The notes: generated by a model from the letters alone, not told the origin. A DNA stretch of 64,000 bases from Argopecten irradians (GCF_041381155.1 NC_091138.1:20027255-20091254); one strand, 5' to 3'; positions 26,701 through 41,700 are shown, counted from the first letter of the stretch. Numbers and translations are program-made.

Positions 26701-29700
26701 GGTGATTGAGCGTGTACTACGATACAACTTCCCCTGTAATAATACAATTTGTTACTTAGCTACAACAGCCTGAGGTGTGAACACAAAGTCTGGGTGATTG
26801 AGCGTGTACTACGATACAACTTCCCCTGTAATAATACAATTTGTTACTTAGCTACAACAGCCTGAGGTGTGAACACAAAGTCTGGGTGATTGAGCGTGTA
26901 CTACGATACAACTTCCCCTGTAATAATACAATTTGTTACTTAGCTACAACAGCCTGAGGTGTGAACAGAGTCTGGGTGATTGAGCGTGTACTACGATACA
27001 ACTTCCCCTGTAATAATACAATTTGTTACTTAGCTACAACAGCCTGAGGTGTGAACACAGAGTCTGGGTGATTGAGCGTGTACTACGATACAACTTCCCC
27101 TGTAATAATACAATTTGTTACTTAGCTACAACAGCCTGAGGTGTGAACACAAAGTCTGGGTGATTGAGCGTGTACTACGATACAACTTCCCCTGTAATAA
27201 TACAATTTGTTACTTAGCTACAACAGCCTGAGGTGTGAACACAGAGTCTGGGTGATTGAGCGTGTACTACGATACAACTTCCCCTGTAATAATACAATTT
27301 GTTACTTAGCTACAACAGCCTGAGGTGTGAACACAAAGTCTGGGTGATTGAGCGTGTACTACGATACAACTTCCCCTGTAATAATACAATTTGTTACTTA
27401 GCTACAACAGCCTGAGGTGTGAACACAGAGTCTGGGTGATTGAGCGTGTTCTACGATACAACTTCCCCTGTAATAATACAATTTGTTACTTAGCTACAAC
27501 AGCCTGAGGTGTGAACACAAAGTCTGGGTGATTGAGCGTGTACTACGATACAACTTCCCCTGTAATAATACAATTTGTTACTTAGCTACAACAGCCTGAG
27601 GCGTGAACACAAAGTCTGGGTGATTGAGCGTGTGTACTACGATACAACTTCCCCTGTAACAATACAATTTGTTACTTAGCTACAACAGCCTGAGGCGTGA
27701 ACACAGAGTCTGGGTGATTGAGCGTGTACTACGATACAACTTCCCTGTAACAATACAATTTGTTACTTAGCTACAACAGCCTGAGGTGTGAACACAGAGT
27801 CTGGGTGATTGAGCGTGTACTACGATACAACTTCCCCTGTAACATACAATTTGTTACTTAGCTACAACAGCCTGAGGGTGAACACAAGTCTGGGTGATTG
27901 AGCGTGTACTACGATACAACTTCCCCTGTAACAATACAATTTGTTACTTAGCTACAACAGCCTGAGGTGTGAACACAAAGTCTGGGTGATTGAGCGTGTA
28001 CTACGATACAACTTCCCTGTAATAATACAATTTTTTACTTAGCTACAACAGCCTGAGGGTGAACACAAAGTCTGGGTGATTGAGCGTGTACTACGATACA
28101 ACTTCCCCTGTAATAATACAATTTGTTACTTAGCTACAACAGCCTGAGGCGTGAACACAAAGTCTGGGTGATTGAGCGTGTACTACGATACAACTTCCCC
28201 TGTAATAATACAATTTGTTACTTAGCTACAACAGCCTGAGGCGTGAACACAGAGTCTGGGTGATTGAGCGTGTACTACGATACAACTTCCCCTGTAATAA
28301 TACAATTTGTTACTTAGCTACAACAGCCTGAGGCGTGAACACAGAGTCTGGGTGATTGAGCGTGTACTACGATACAACTTCCCCTGTAATAATACAATTT
28401 GTTACTTAGCTACAACAGCCTGAGGTGTGAACACAAAGTCTGGGTGATTGAGCGTGTACTACGATACAACTTCCCCTGTAATAATACAATTTGTTACTTA
28501 GCTACAACAGCCTGAGGCGTGAACACAGAGTCTGGGTGATTGAGCGTGTACTACGATACAACTTCCCTGTAATAATACAATTTGTTACTTAGCTACAACA
28601 GCCTGAGGTGTGAACACAAAGTCTGGGTGATTGAGCGTGTACTACGATACAACTTCCCCTGTAATAATACAATTTGTTACTTAGCTACAACAGCCTGAGG
28701 CGTGAACACAAAGTCTGGGTGATTGAGCGTGTACTACGATACAACTTCCCCTGTAATAATACAATTTGTTACTTAGCTACAACAGCCTGAGGCGTGAACA
28801 CAAAGTCTGGGTGATTGAGCGTGTACTACGATACAACTTCCCCTGTAATAATACAATTTGTTACTTAGCTACAACAGCCTGAGGCTGAACACAGAGTCTG
28901 GTGATTGAGCGTGTACTACGATACAACTCCCTGCAATTTGTTACTTAGCTACAACAGCCTGAGGTGTGAACACAAAGTCTGGGTGATTGAGCGTGTACTA
29001 CGATACAACTTCCCCAGTATATCACATAGAGCATATCACAATCTACTTTTATACATAAAACAGAGATAAAGCACTTACATTTTCCTGGTTCAGTGTTGTG
29101 TCTGGTATAAAAGGCTTAATGCTGAATAGAGCCCTGAGGCTGATAGGACTGCACCATGGTATCACTACCTGGAATGTCGAAAGGAGTTGGGGATTAAATT
29201 GGACAGAAAATTATCTAGTCAGATTTTTAATAATAACAAAAAGTTTGTATCAGAGATATTTCTAAAACTAGAAACTTACAAATTACCATCACTAGAATGA
29301 AATATCATTCTATCCTTGATACATAAAAAACATGCTAGTCCAGTATGCTTGCACATATAAGTTTTGATACAGCTTTTCATAAATCAAAATTTAATCAACA
29401 TGCAATTAAAGCAAAATTGTAGTTCTCATTTTTCTTTCATCATGATTTTTTTTCATTTCTGTTTATTTGAACTATTGAATGGCAGAACTCACCCCGAGAA
29501 GGAAAATGGCATTCCATGTCCAGGACCAGGTACGATGGAGGTAGTTCCACCATCTCCAGAACGGGTAACGTGACGATGTAACACGGTGGTGTAACTTCTC
29601 CACAGTGTAACTAACGCTCTGGAATACAAAATTAGAATGTGATATACGCCAATACAAATAGGTCACAGAGGGGCTGGGGTTTATTGATAAGGATATATTT

Positions 29701-32700
29701 ATCTATTATGGCCTGTTTGAGAGGGCACTATAGCTATTGTCGAGGGATGGAATAGTGCCCTATCCCATCACGAGACAATACTATGAGGCAATAGTGCCCT
29801 TTTAAACAGGCCATAATGGGTTTAGTACATCACCCTCAGATAGGACTTGTTTTTCTGTCATCGTAACATAAGCACGTCAAAGTGACACCTACCTCGCAAT
29901 GTTATCTTCATTTCCAAACCATATTATTACGTTAAAAGTACATCATATGAATTGTCGCGGAAATCTGTGTTTCTATAAAACGGGATTCAGCTTCATGAAG
30001 ATTAAAAGTATATCAATATAGAACATGATTGAACTGTCTTCTGTAGAAAAGCAACATTTGCTTCCATCCCAGCACACAACAGCCTGTCCGCCATCTTGAC
30101 ATCTTGGTCGAAGCGCAATGTCATAATGACATCATGTAATGGTGACGTCACAATACATTCACATTCAATTTTGCACCACTTCAATTAAGTGCCCATCTTG
30201 TCTGTGCACTATTGCAACTAGTTGCCATATGTGTATAGTCCAGTAAAAATACGAAAAATAGAGGCCTAACCTCCAAATAATTGCAAAAGAATTTATTTTC
30301 TGCTTTTTGGGTTGATGGATCTTAGTATTTTACCGTGAAAAAAGTCGCCAAAAATCATATGTTCGGAAAGTCATTTTTTCAACACCCAAAAAATAAGAAA
30401 ATATATAGAAATTACACTTTTGACCACTTTTAAAGTACAATATCTGCTATTTTTGCAATACTTGAAATATGAAATCGGGTATATAGTAAGACAAACTTTA
30501 GGTTAGTACAAATAAGTTGAAATGATACAATAATTTCAGTCAATCCAAGAAATAAAGAAGGATGAAAACGGCTCAAAACCTTTTGAATTTAGCTAGCATT
30601 ACCGTTTTTGTTCTTTTTAGATGCAAACATTTATAAAATCTTACCCTGAACTATATCAGTTTATGTTTTATGCCTTAAAGAATTACATTTTCTTTGATAT
30701 TAATGCATGATCGATAATACATTAGCTAGAAAAACCTAAATATTAACATGTCAAGTTGACTGATCGTGCCAATTTGAAGTGTTTTTATACTTAGATTTTT
30801 GGCAAAACACCCATTTTGGTAGTTAATATTATACATAGATTTTTGGCAAAACACCCATTTTGCTACTTAATATTTCGGAAAATAAAAAAGCAAATGCTTC
30901 CAAAGATGTTATATCCTTTTTTGTATATTTTGTACTTGTTAGTTTTATCATTTTTTGTAAAATCGGTTTAAATGTGCACATCTTATTTAGTAGTAAAAAC
31001 TTCCTATCACGTTAATTTGGCTGAATACCAAAATATGTCTAAGTCCATAAATCTGCAATACAAAAATCTTAATTTTTCGAATATGTTTTATTCGTTTGTC
31101 ATAAAATTTTGCCAGTAAATAAATCAGAACTGTGATGATTTTTAGCTATGAAATTGATCTTGAACTTCTATTTTATTCCTTTATCTCAATGAAAATTATA
31201 TAATCCCCATCCAGTTCCATTATGGAAAAATGTAAAACTGACCTATGCAAATATTTGATAAAAAGAAACTTCAATCTCACTTAATAAAGAGCGCTCCATT
31301 ATGGTGGTAATATCTGCCAAAGAATTTTGCAATCTGATAAGTCACAAAATAGATATTCACATTTTTGACATTTCAACTTAAGGACTTAGCCGATTAGAGA
31401 AGTTTAGACAAATTGGCACTAAATGAGGATTTGATCGACCTCACGTCTTTTATATTTGGGGATATCTTGATATAGTAGTCTCTTTTAGGTGAGTATAGCC
31501 TACATAGAATCTGAATTAATAACTATCTAAACACTTGAGACGGTACTTACTGAATAATTCTTGAATGAAAAAGACATATTATTCAATTTGGACTTCAAAA
31601 TGTCCTTGGAAAAGGCCAAAAGACCAACTTTGAGCAACCATATTATCTCAGGTAGTGAAAGTAAAATGTTTTACTTTTAAAGCCTTTAATCAACAAGTTT
31701 TATTTAAAAAGATTCCACCAAAATGAGTATCAATGGTATTGTTGATAATAACAATTTTTTATCTTAACAATCCAACAAAAGCATATTTGGCTGTTGCAAG
31801 GACATAATTATGTAATTTTCATGCTGTCATAATTTTTTCCCTGTGTTGATTTCAACTTATGTTTTTGGCAATCTGTGCTGTCCTTAAAAATGTTCTTGTC
31901 ATACATTAATTTTCTAGTATCTCATGATAACCATGTAAGTTTATATTTGGCTTTAAAGTTGGCATATTATGCAAATATCCCTATTTTTCTGATTTTTTGG
32001 GGGTTAAGAAAAACACTTTCCCAAATTTTTATTTGTGGCGACTTTTTTTTTTGTATAAAACAAAGTCAGATCTGTATGAAAAACAAAGAAAAATTTATGT
32101 TGTAATTATTTTGGGGTAACACCCTATCTTTACTGGACTAGTAGCCAATCAGAATACAGTATTCTGTCACGTGATGTACTAATACACAGAATTCTCAGAT
32201 TTATCTCCCAACTATCGATTCAAGATTTATTTGTGACTCCTAAGGTGACCAAACTTTTCACTGAAAGATCATGCATTTGTAGCACGATGGCATGGTGATA
32301 GTAAAATAATGCCATGACAACAATTCAATGATGGCTTAATAAAACATTGTAGTAATGATTTAAGGACATCATGTCAGCAGTTCATTCACGATAAAAAAAA
32401 AATGTTGCATTACAATATTTTCCACAATATTTGAACATCTAGATTTGCTTGATGAGAATAATCTGACAGCTGACCTCCTACCTTAACTATTAACTAAAGA
32501 ACAACTTAATTTTATAATGAATTCACTTCACCTTTTCACACCCAAAAACATTGCACAGGGGTAACATTTTGCAATGTAAAGGTCAAAGACTCTACTGTAC
32601 TTGTAGTTGAATATTTCATGAATTCTAATCACTGGTATAAATAAATTGCACACGGAAATTAGCTAGTTTACAGTAAAATAAATGACTTTTGGTTAGATCA

Positions 32701-35700
32701 CCTGAAATATAACCAGACAGAGGAGGAAAAGCTTTTATTAATCTCAATAACCTAGCCTTACCCTGTCTCCTTCCCCAAGCATCAGTGAACGACTTGGCGG
32801 ACTTTCCTTGTCCATGACTACTGTTGGTATTCTCTCCTGTTGGTTTCCGACCTTCTTCATCACAATGTAGTTCTGTGGCAACCAGATCTGCGTGGCAAAT
32901 GTAAACTTCCTTCTGGGATGTCTAACTTTCCCTAGCTCTTTAATAAGTACCGCTTCTCTCTGAAAGTAAAGAATATCCCTCTTCAACTATACATATTTAT
33001 ACTGTCATGATGTCATATTACAGTTACTCAGAAACTGTTAGTTCCTATATATAGTTCAGTTAAACAAATACTTGCTGCTAATTCATTTAACAAAATAAAT
33101 CAATTGATGCTTGATAATCAATATCCATGTTTCAGAGATCAGTAAATCCCATTTACAGATAAACCTGTCTATAACGACCATCCATAGGACAGAGACAAAA
33201 ACATCTTTATAGCCAGATGGTCTTTATACACAGGTTGTGTTGAATTTTATTATTTTGGACCCTAGAAAAGTAATCAAATCAAGCAGGTGGTCTTTATACA
33301 AAGACCCATAAGGTGGTTTGTACAGTACTTTTGCTAACCTGCTTTAGAAAATTGAGGTCTCGCTTGAGGAAGTAGACAGCTTGTTTGAGTCCTCCGTCCT
33401 CACAGATATTGATCGCTTCCTCATGGGCAGACCAAAGGTTTTGTTCTACAAACTCAATCTAAAACAAAATCATCTTATGAGTACAAAGCAAAATAGGAAA
33501 TATTTGTAAATAAAGTTATGCAGACAGGCTATATCCAAAATGTATTCTGATGATTGAGCTATTTATGGTTTAAAAAAAGAGGGGTAATTTAATCAGTACA
33601 TTTTTTTATACATCAAAAAGTATGTTTAGCTACCAGTCTAGTTATAGCACATTAGGGAATCCAGAAATGAAACATGTCTTTAATGTATACCTCAAAAGCT
33701 CGGATCTGTTCATTCATCCATGGCTCTATTCGAGATTTCACTCTGTATCCTGATTTCAGATGAGAAATGAGCTGCAAAGCAACATGAAAGGTTAAACAAA
33801 GTTAACTAATATTGATTAATAAATATATATAAATGACAAGACATTTACCTACTTATCTCACTAGTAAGGCTGTACTTCAATTATTTTCTTTTTTGTTTGT
33901 CTTAATAAATGATGACACATTTTGCCAAAAAAATTTTGAACTAACAAAACATTATCTTCTAAAAAAAAGTGTTGTTACTTGATGGTCGACTACCAGTAAT
34001 GTCTGTGTATTAACATAACATTATTCCCCTACTTTCCTTGGGTCCAAATAACAACATATCGATACAGCACAATGATGACATGAAAGGGGTATAACTCTTA
34101 CAATGTGTACCCAAATATTAACTAGAACACTGAATCCAAGTCAGTCCCTTTACTAATCAAAACAGTGTGGAGCTGTATTCACCTTTTCTTTGTGTTTCAC
34201 CATTTTCACCTGTACATTATTGACAGCTTTCTTCATGGCTATCACAGTTTTAGCTTGAGCTACCAGTAGATTCCCTGTCAATCAAATACAAGTTGTACTT
34301 GAGATATTAAATGCATTCAATAGACTGTTAAGTCTCCTCATATTGTTCTACCTAAATACTCCAGATTTTAAATAAAAGTAGTTTTTCTTTCTCAAGTTCC
34401 ATATCATATACGTTAACAAAATAAGCTATGATATAGGTAATTATGGTACAAACTACAAGCAATGCTATTATGAGATTGTGGCAGAATTTAGGTTCAGAAG
34501 AAACTGCTTTTCTTCCTGATATTTTTTTGAGAGAACTCTATGTCATAAGTTAAGTTAACATGTTCCTAGAATCGGTAGAGTAAAAATCACTTCAGATTCT
34601 TAATAAATCACCAATAAGTGACACAGAATAAGGATACCTACCTATACCCTGCTGTAAGTTCTCCAGTTCTGTATTACTACATATTGCACTAAATACCCGG
34701 TCTAAATACTCATCCATGATAGAAGCATTCACTCTCTACAAAACAGGAAATTCAAATAATTACATTGGCAAAATATCCTCAGGTAAATTCAGGGAAATCT
34801 CAGGTCAAGCTCTTTTAAAATACAGTATCTAGAAACAATTCTACCTATTTTGCCTTCATCTCTTAATGGCATCTCAGTTTCCCTTATGGAGTAATCAAGG
34901 GTACTCCTTTATGTATATTAAATTTTCAGTTAAGATAATTTGAATAAGTCTTATTATTACATCACTTATGTCACCAGGAAAACCAATGTGGTCTCTGTAT
35001 GTTGATTATGAGATACCAAAATGAGAGCAAAGTACTACAGTGTATTTAGTGTATCTTTTCCTCATAAAGGAACCCAAACTCCTTTTATTTAGGTGAAAAG
35101 TGTTGCCATTGCATCATCAACCATCCATACTTGAGCCACACACAAACTTACCTTAGAGACCTCTTCATTTGTTAGTCCTTTACCTTCAAAATAAATATAC
35201 AACATATGTTAAACAGAATCTGCAATTGATACATATGATTGATGTTTAAATATTATCAATCAATTTCTGTTAAATATTCTTTGGTTTTATTGCCTGTTTT
35301 TGTTTCACAAACAGTCAGTGATATGCCAGATCTTCAGTGTGGAGGAAATTATTGTAATCAAATAAAATCCAACAACATGTTTTCTAAATTAGCAGCTTTG
35401 GTACACACACAGAAACTCAATAGCCAAAGAAAGATGGCTAGTGGTAAATAACTCTCTAAACACCTAAAGGCTAATTCTAAGGTTAGAAGAGTTCTCTATG
35501 AATTTTCAGGGGTGAACCAGTTAGCATTTGACTACTGTGGCCAAGAAAACGCAGTGCCTAAATATTTCAGTACCATTGATTAAAAAAATCTAAATTGTTA
35601 GTTTTTCAAACCTCTGACCAGAAATCAAGATAATTTTAATTTTTAGGAATTAAGGTATAACTGCACTAATTTTTTTATGATTATTAATTATACACAGGTT

Positions 35701-38700
35701 AAACCATACCCTGTAACTCCCGAATCAGCTTCTGTCTGTACTGTACGTGCCATCCCCTTGACCCCCGGTCCAGTATACTACTGAGGATTGGCAAGCAGTT
35801 GTTGATTAAATCTATAAAATAAAAGTTTTAACGACAGTTTGCTTTCTGTAAGAAATTAAGCTTCATTTTTTTTTCAAATTTTGTATGATTACATTTGATA
35901 TCATGAAAGTATTACTTTATATGTATATACATGGATTACAATTACAGAAAAACATGTTTATAACAACCATGCTTACAACAAATTCATGGTTATAATGTAG
36001 TAATTTCCATTCTGTGTCAAGGTTCCTATAAGATATCTGCATTTATGTATAACAAACTATGCTGATGATGACATGATTCAATTGGTCTTTTGAGATTTGT
36101 TATAAGCATGCTTTACTGTATATTATATAAAACTTTACCACTATTTAACAAAACAATATCTCAAATGCTTCTAAATAGATTTGATAGCAACTATCCACTG
36201 AGCTTAAGGTCTTTCATTAATTTCAAAACATTAGAAATTTCACAAATGTGACAAAACCTAAGCTAATATTTGAGAATATGACACTTGCTAAGACTAAGAT
36301 GTTCTTAAAATTAAAAAATGTGACCATTGACAAAGGCAAAGTTAATTCAATCGGAAAAAATCTGTTTCCCTTGTATGTTAACAAAAATTTAGATCCATTT
36401 AATTTGGTACTTCGTTTGTTCAAGAGAACTTTGGAACAGGAATTTATAAACATTCTCTTTTTGTGGATTTAACCTTTTTTACCTTTGTTGAAAAGCCTTA
36501 AATCTATATCGAGGCCACTTGGTGTCTGGTAACAGTATGGTATAGGCGGAGGCCTGATAGGGGTACCCTGTAATAATAATATTAGAATCAAGTTTTAAAG
36601 TGACAGAGTGAAGTTTTTAAAGTGACAATGTGGTCTTTTTAGAGCAGTTTGGCATTGTAAATAGGTAGTAACTTGTTATAATTATCTCCATTACCAATAG
36701 GTATCTATTGTGACATCACTAGTTTAGAGAGAAGCACTCATCATATTCTCTGAAAATTATTAACGCTTACAAACACATTATGTCACAATCAATATCTCCT
36801 CGCTACTCTTTAATATGCAAAGACGGAATAAAAGACATTGATCTTTCTAACGAACAAATAAAATTAATCAACACCTGTTCCTTTACAATGACACAACCAA
36901 ATACATGTAGTTATACAGACCTTTGAGCTGTCAGTCTGCAGCTGTTCACATTTCTCTTTCACATACGTACAAAATGTCTGAAATTCTTTCTTGCAGTGAG
37001 GCTGAAAAAAGTCAGGTGTAAACATTTGCAATTTTTTTTTAAATCATGAAATGAAATTGCATTTGAAATTATTTCATAATCAAAGATTAGTTGTGGTTCT
37101 TTTAGTCCCTTTTAACACTGTATTGATACAATGTTTCAAATATTTTTTTATGCCCGGGAGGTTATTTGATATTTAGAATAATTTAAACCACTACCTTAAT
37201 ATCCAGCTCTGCCACTAGGTAGCGCATGTGTTCATCCTGTATCTTACTGTCAAGGTCACCAGAGGTGGTGGAGGGCACGCCAATAAGGATATCTAAAACA
37301 AAATATAAATACCTCATGTTATCATAACCAATCAGAATATCTTATACAAATTATAAATACCTCATTTTATCATAACCAATCAGAATATCTAATACAAATT
37401 ATAAATACCTCATGTTATCATAACCAATCAGAATATCTAATACAAATTATAAATAATCTCAGTTGTCATGTAACTTTAACATTTGTTCTTCCATGGATAT
37501 GGTACTATTATAATAATTTGGTGTTTCAGATAGATTTGGGGCTGACCCCATCTAACCCCATACATCATTTCAAGTTCAAGAGAACAGGAATTAAGTAGGA
37601 TTCATCAACTTCAATCCCTTGTTTATTTGCCTAACTCAGCGTCAAAGTGAAAGATTAATTTTTATAGTCTAATGGCATATATAGGGGGAATAAATGATGA
37701 AGTTGTAAAGTGATGTGATATCTATTCATGGAAAAGATCTAGGTCAAATTATTAAAACAACTTACCTAGAATCTTCATAAAACCTATACCTAGGCCTCTG
37801 AACGAGTTCGATACACTAAAGAAGTGCGAGACAAATCTGTTACGGGCCGTGATAATCAGCAACCTCAATACTAAAGCCATATCCTGAAATACAAAATTGA
37901 TTCAACCTTATTTCACTTTAATTGGAAAGTAAACAAATATGTGTCAAAAATGTTTGTTTTTTTAATTACTTTAAAAAATTCAAATGTTTTTTACATTACT
38001 ATTCTGTATAAAATTTAAATAGTGAAACCTATCGCTTTCAAGCTGAAAGGATTATGGCAAAACAATCTGTTTATTCTTGTTCAATCATCTAATGTGGGAT
38101 TATATCTTCAGAATCATAAAAAGTTTATGAATTGTAAAAGTATGGTTTAAGAAAGTTCAAATTAATACTTTGATAATTTAGCATGATCATAGCTATTTGC
38201 ATGTACTGTTTTGTTGCCACTGAGAAACATGAGTATCCACAGCTATATATTTACATTATTTAAATCTATTGTGATTCTTAGATCTATATATAATCAGTAA
38301 CGTTGTTGATCTACATAGGGGAGCTAACTTGTAAAATGAAATAGTTTTCGTTTTCCTGGTGACTTACGTTGAGCAGTGAGTCTTGTGCTGTTAAAGAACC
38401 TTTCTGTAACAGACGACTCAATCTCCACTTATGTACTTGTCCTGGGAAATTGATACTGTCCACCTCAAATTGTCTGAAATAATGAAAATTCTCAATCAAG
38501 GAGATGGAAACATAAAAGCATCTTATCCTAATGGCATCTTTATAATATTGAAATGTGTGAATTTTTGTATGAAAACAAAAGATGCTTTAAACTGTTTCCA
38601 ATTTTATTTTAAGATCTTGTCATCAACATTATAAGTTCTTAATCATTTCCTTGATTGTGGCTTTGTACTCAATCCCTATATCTTATGTCTGTATGAACCA

Positions 38701-41700
38701 CAATACGCGATTTTTTTATAATCCATCAATCTGGTTTCACTATCTTCACTAACGCTTAATTTCTAAGGGATCTAAAATCAGTATCATCATGTAACAAGAG
38801 ATTTTCTGTCGCCCCCTAGAATGTGATTCCTCAGCAACACTCGAGGATATCATATCTCAGTATCAACACTGCAAATAGCAACACTTCAAAACACCCCCAA
38901 ATTGAATGCATTACCCATAGTTCCCTAAACCATTACCCATAATTCCACACATCTTCCAGTTGTTTGTCTGTCAGTTTCTTCAGAACACCTGCTGAGTTCA
39001 TGGCCACTTGATCCAGTTCATCAAAAGTTGGGGCTTTGAACAAGTCATTAAAATTAATCTTCCCCTACAAATGAAATTATTTAATGAAAATTAATTCAAG
39101 TCATTTACATGAGGGTTTTTAATATTTTAACACATTTTACTGACTCTCATAATAAGAAAGCATGTCAAGGTCATCCCAATAATGTGAAATTCCTTTGGAT
39201 TGCATACAATATTACAATATGATATATCACTTTGTCAACATTAGCTTTAAAGTTAAAACACCACAATTTCTTCATTAGTGATATGACGATTTTTAAATTA
39301 GATAATAATCAAAGATACTATTCAAATGATGTTTTTAATAAAAAAAAATTAGCAATGAGTTGAATTCTGTTTTAAGTAATTTCAATAAAATGCTTGCCCT
39401 GTGTGTACTCTCCTTCTCTCCATCCTCTGTAGGTGCTGTGCTGTCTCCGGCTACTTCAGTGATAGAGGGAGGCAAGATTATAGGGAAACTCTTCCAGTGG
39501 AACAACATACTCTCTGCTAACTGTCAACAAAAATTGCATTCCAAAATATAATTTAATTTCTGAATTATGAGAAACTTTCTATTTGTAATACCAGTATGTA
39601 GGCATCAATGTCATCGTTACATTCGTTTTGTTGGGTTGAAATGGTAAATTCTTTCTTTGATTTCTGTTACATCATATCTGTAAAAACCTGATGTAAGGCT
39701 TATTAAAAGTTATTTTTGAGAAAAATACAACGATAAACTTATTATATACAGAAATAGGGCTTATTTAAGGATACATAAAGACAATCTGCCCCAATCATTG
39801 ATTATGAGAATCAACATGTTATATTAGGCATTAGAATAGGATTAAAGGCCAACTACCTTTCCGAAACAGCTTTTAATTTTTAAAATGGGAATGTAAAACG
39901 AGATAAATAGTTTTGTAGAGTCGCAAAAGTTATTAACTTACTGTAATACTACTAGTATCATCACTTTCTGAACAATTTGATAAAGATAAATAAAATGTTA
40001 ATTTTCATAACGCGGTTGTCTTATGTTTCCTGCAATAGTCCTAAACACGGTAGTTGACTATCACTGCGTCAGACGTCAAAACAGCTAAATGCCTCTCCAC
40101 TGTTATCATATATTAGCAGGAAATATTACATATGTTTGATATTGTAACCTCATCTTAGGCCATCAGTATATGTTTTCTGATGTTATTAATGTTTTTGAGA
40201 AAACTTTATGTTTTGCTCCAGAAAGGTAGTGGGCCTTTAAATATCTCACCTCCTTGATGGATTTCATCACCTCTGCCATCTCATCTGGTACAGCAGAGGC
40301 ATCAAACTGGAAGAACAGGGTCTCCTTCTGTGGATGGCAAAACATGGAACCATTGGTTTATGTGGTTAACCTATTCGTTTGGTTAGAACAAAATTAAATA
40401 AATATTGATGGACCAGTTCAAATTATCCAAAATTAAGCTTCAGGAAAAAAACAGGAGTTTGAACTATCCGAGTATTTTTTATATATACTCTTGTATTGTG
40501 ATTTTTTTTTTTAAAAAGACTGTAAAGTTAAAAATAAAACAAATACAGAACAATTACAATAATATAATTAAACTAAACACAGTTAAACTGAATTGCTTTA
40601 TTTGCTCAGACATTGAATTCATGACCTTTTCTTAGACAATAAATATTCAAACAACTTATATTATAAATGATATCACTACACGGGGGCACCACCTTGAAGT
40701 ACCACCACCCCACCCACGCAAACAATGACATTTCAATGAAATCAGATTTATATAATACATGAATTCAAATACACAATGTATAATTTACACATATTTCCAT
40801 AGTATAAGGAATGAAATGATTGCCACCAAATTTTTATTTCATTGAAATCCCTTTAGTAGTTTAGGAGAGGTTATTTAATCATTGGGTAACAAATTAATGG
40901 GGTACCTATACCTCTGAAAAAGGTGGAGGTATCTTGTCCAATAGATATCTACACAGTATTAGGATTATTGCCACCAAGTTTAAATAAAACACTCGCTAGT
41001 ATATATCTTTAACACCTTTTTATCATTATCAGATTAACCTTTCAACATGACCCCTTCTGAAAGTTTAATCAATGTGACCTTCGACCTTGGATGTAATATG
41101 ACCTTGACATGGAAAGATTCAGATGTTTTATGTCATTTTTATTATTTAATTGGAACATGAAACCTGTGAGGAATGCTTCAGATAGACTAGATTTGGCTAA
41201 CTGCCAGGTCCAGAGCTCAGGAATCTCACTGTTTGTAGTACATGATAAATATACCAATAGTTCAAAGCAGCCTTACAATTAACTCAGCATAGAACAAGTC
41301 CAGTAACTAACCACACATGTATAAATTCTTCTGGACTAGACAATTACCCGTATGGTAAACAACAACTATAGAAACAATAAATGATAAATATAACTCATTC
41401 TGAGTTGGACACAAATACAAACAGCACACCAATATGTCATAAAATGCACAGTGCTAATTTTTTTTTTAAATAATAACATATTGCTATAATTTCTGTAAAG
41501 AATGGTGTAAACATTTAGACCTGATGTGGAAATAATGCATTAAAATGTCTTTTATCATATCTCATTCATACTAAACATAGATAGCACCATGACCATTCAT
41601 GATCAGGGCCTGGCACCATAAAACTTTCTCAGTCAAATTTTTTACTCAAACCTATGGAAAATCATATACTTGAGTACAAAATCTCTCTGAGAAAGTTTTA

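Noticed and set aside
23211-29014. CRISPR-like array
   Set aside because: The 92-bp units are repeated end to end with no variable spacers, and the unit is derived from a host exon and its splice site.
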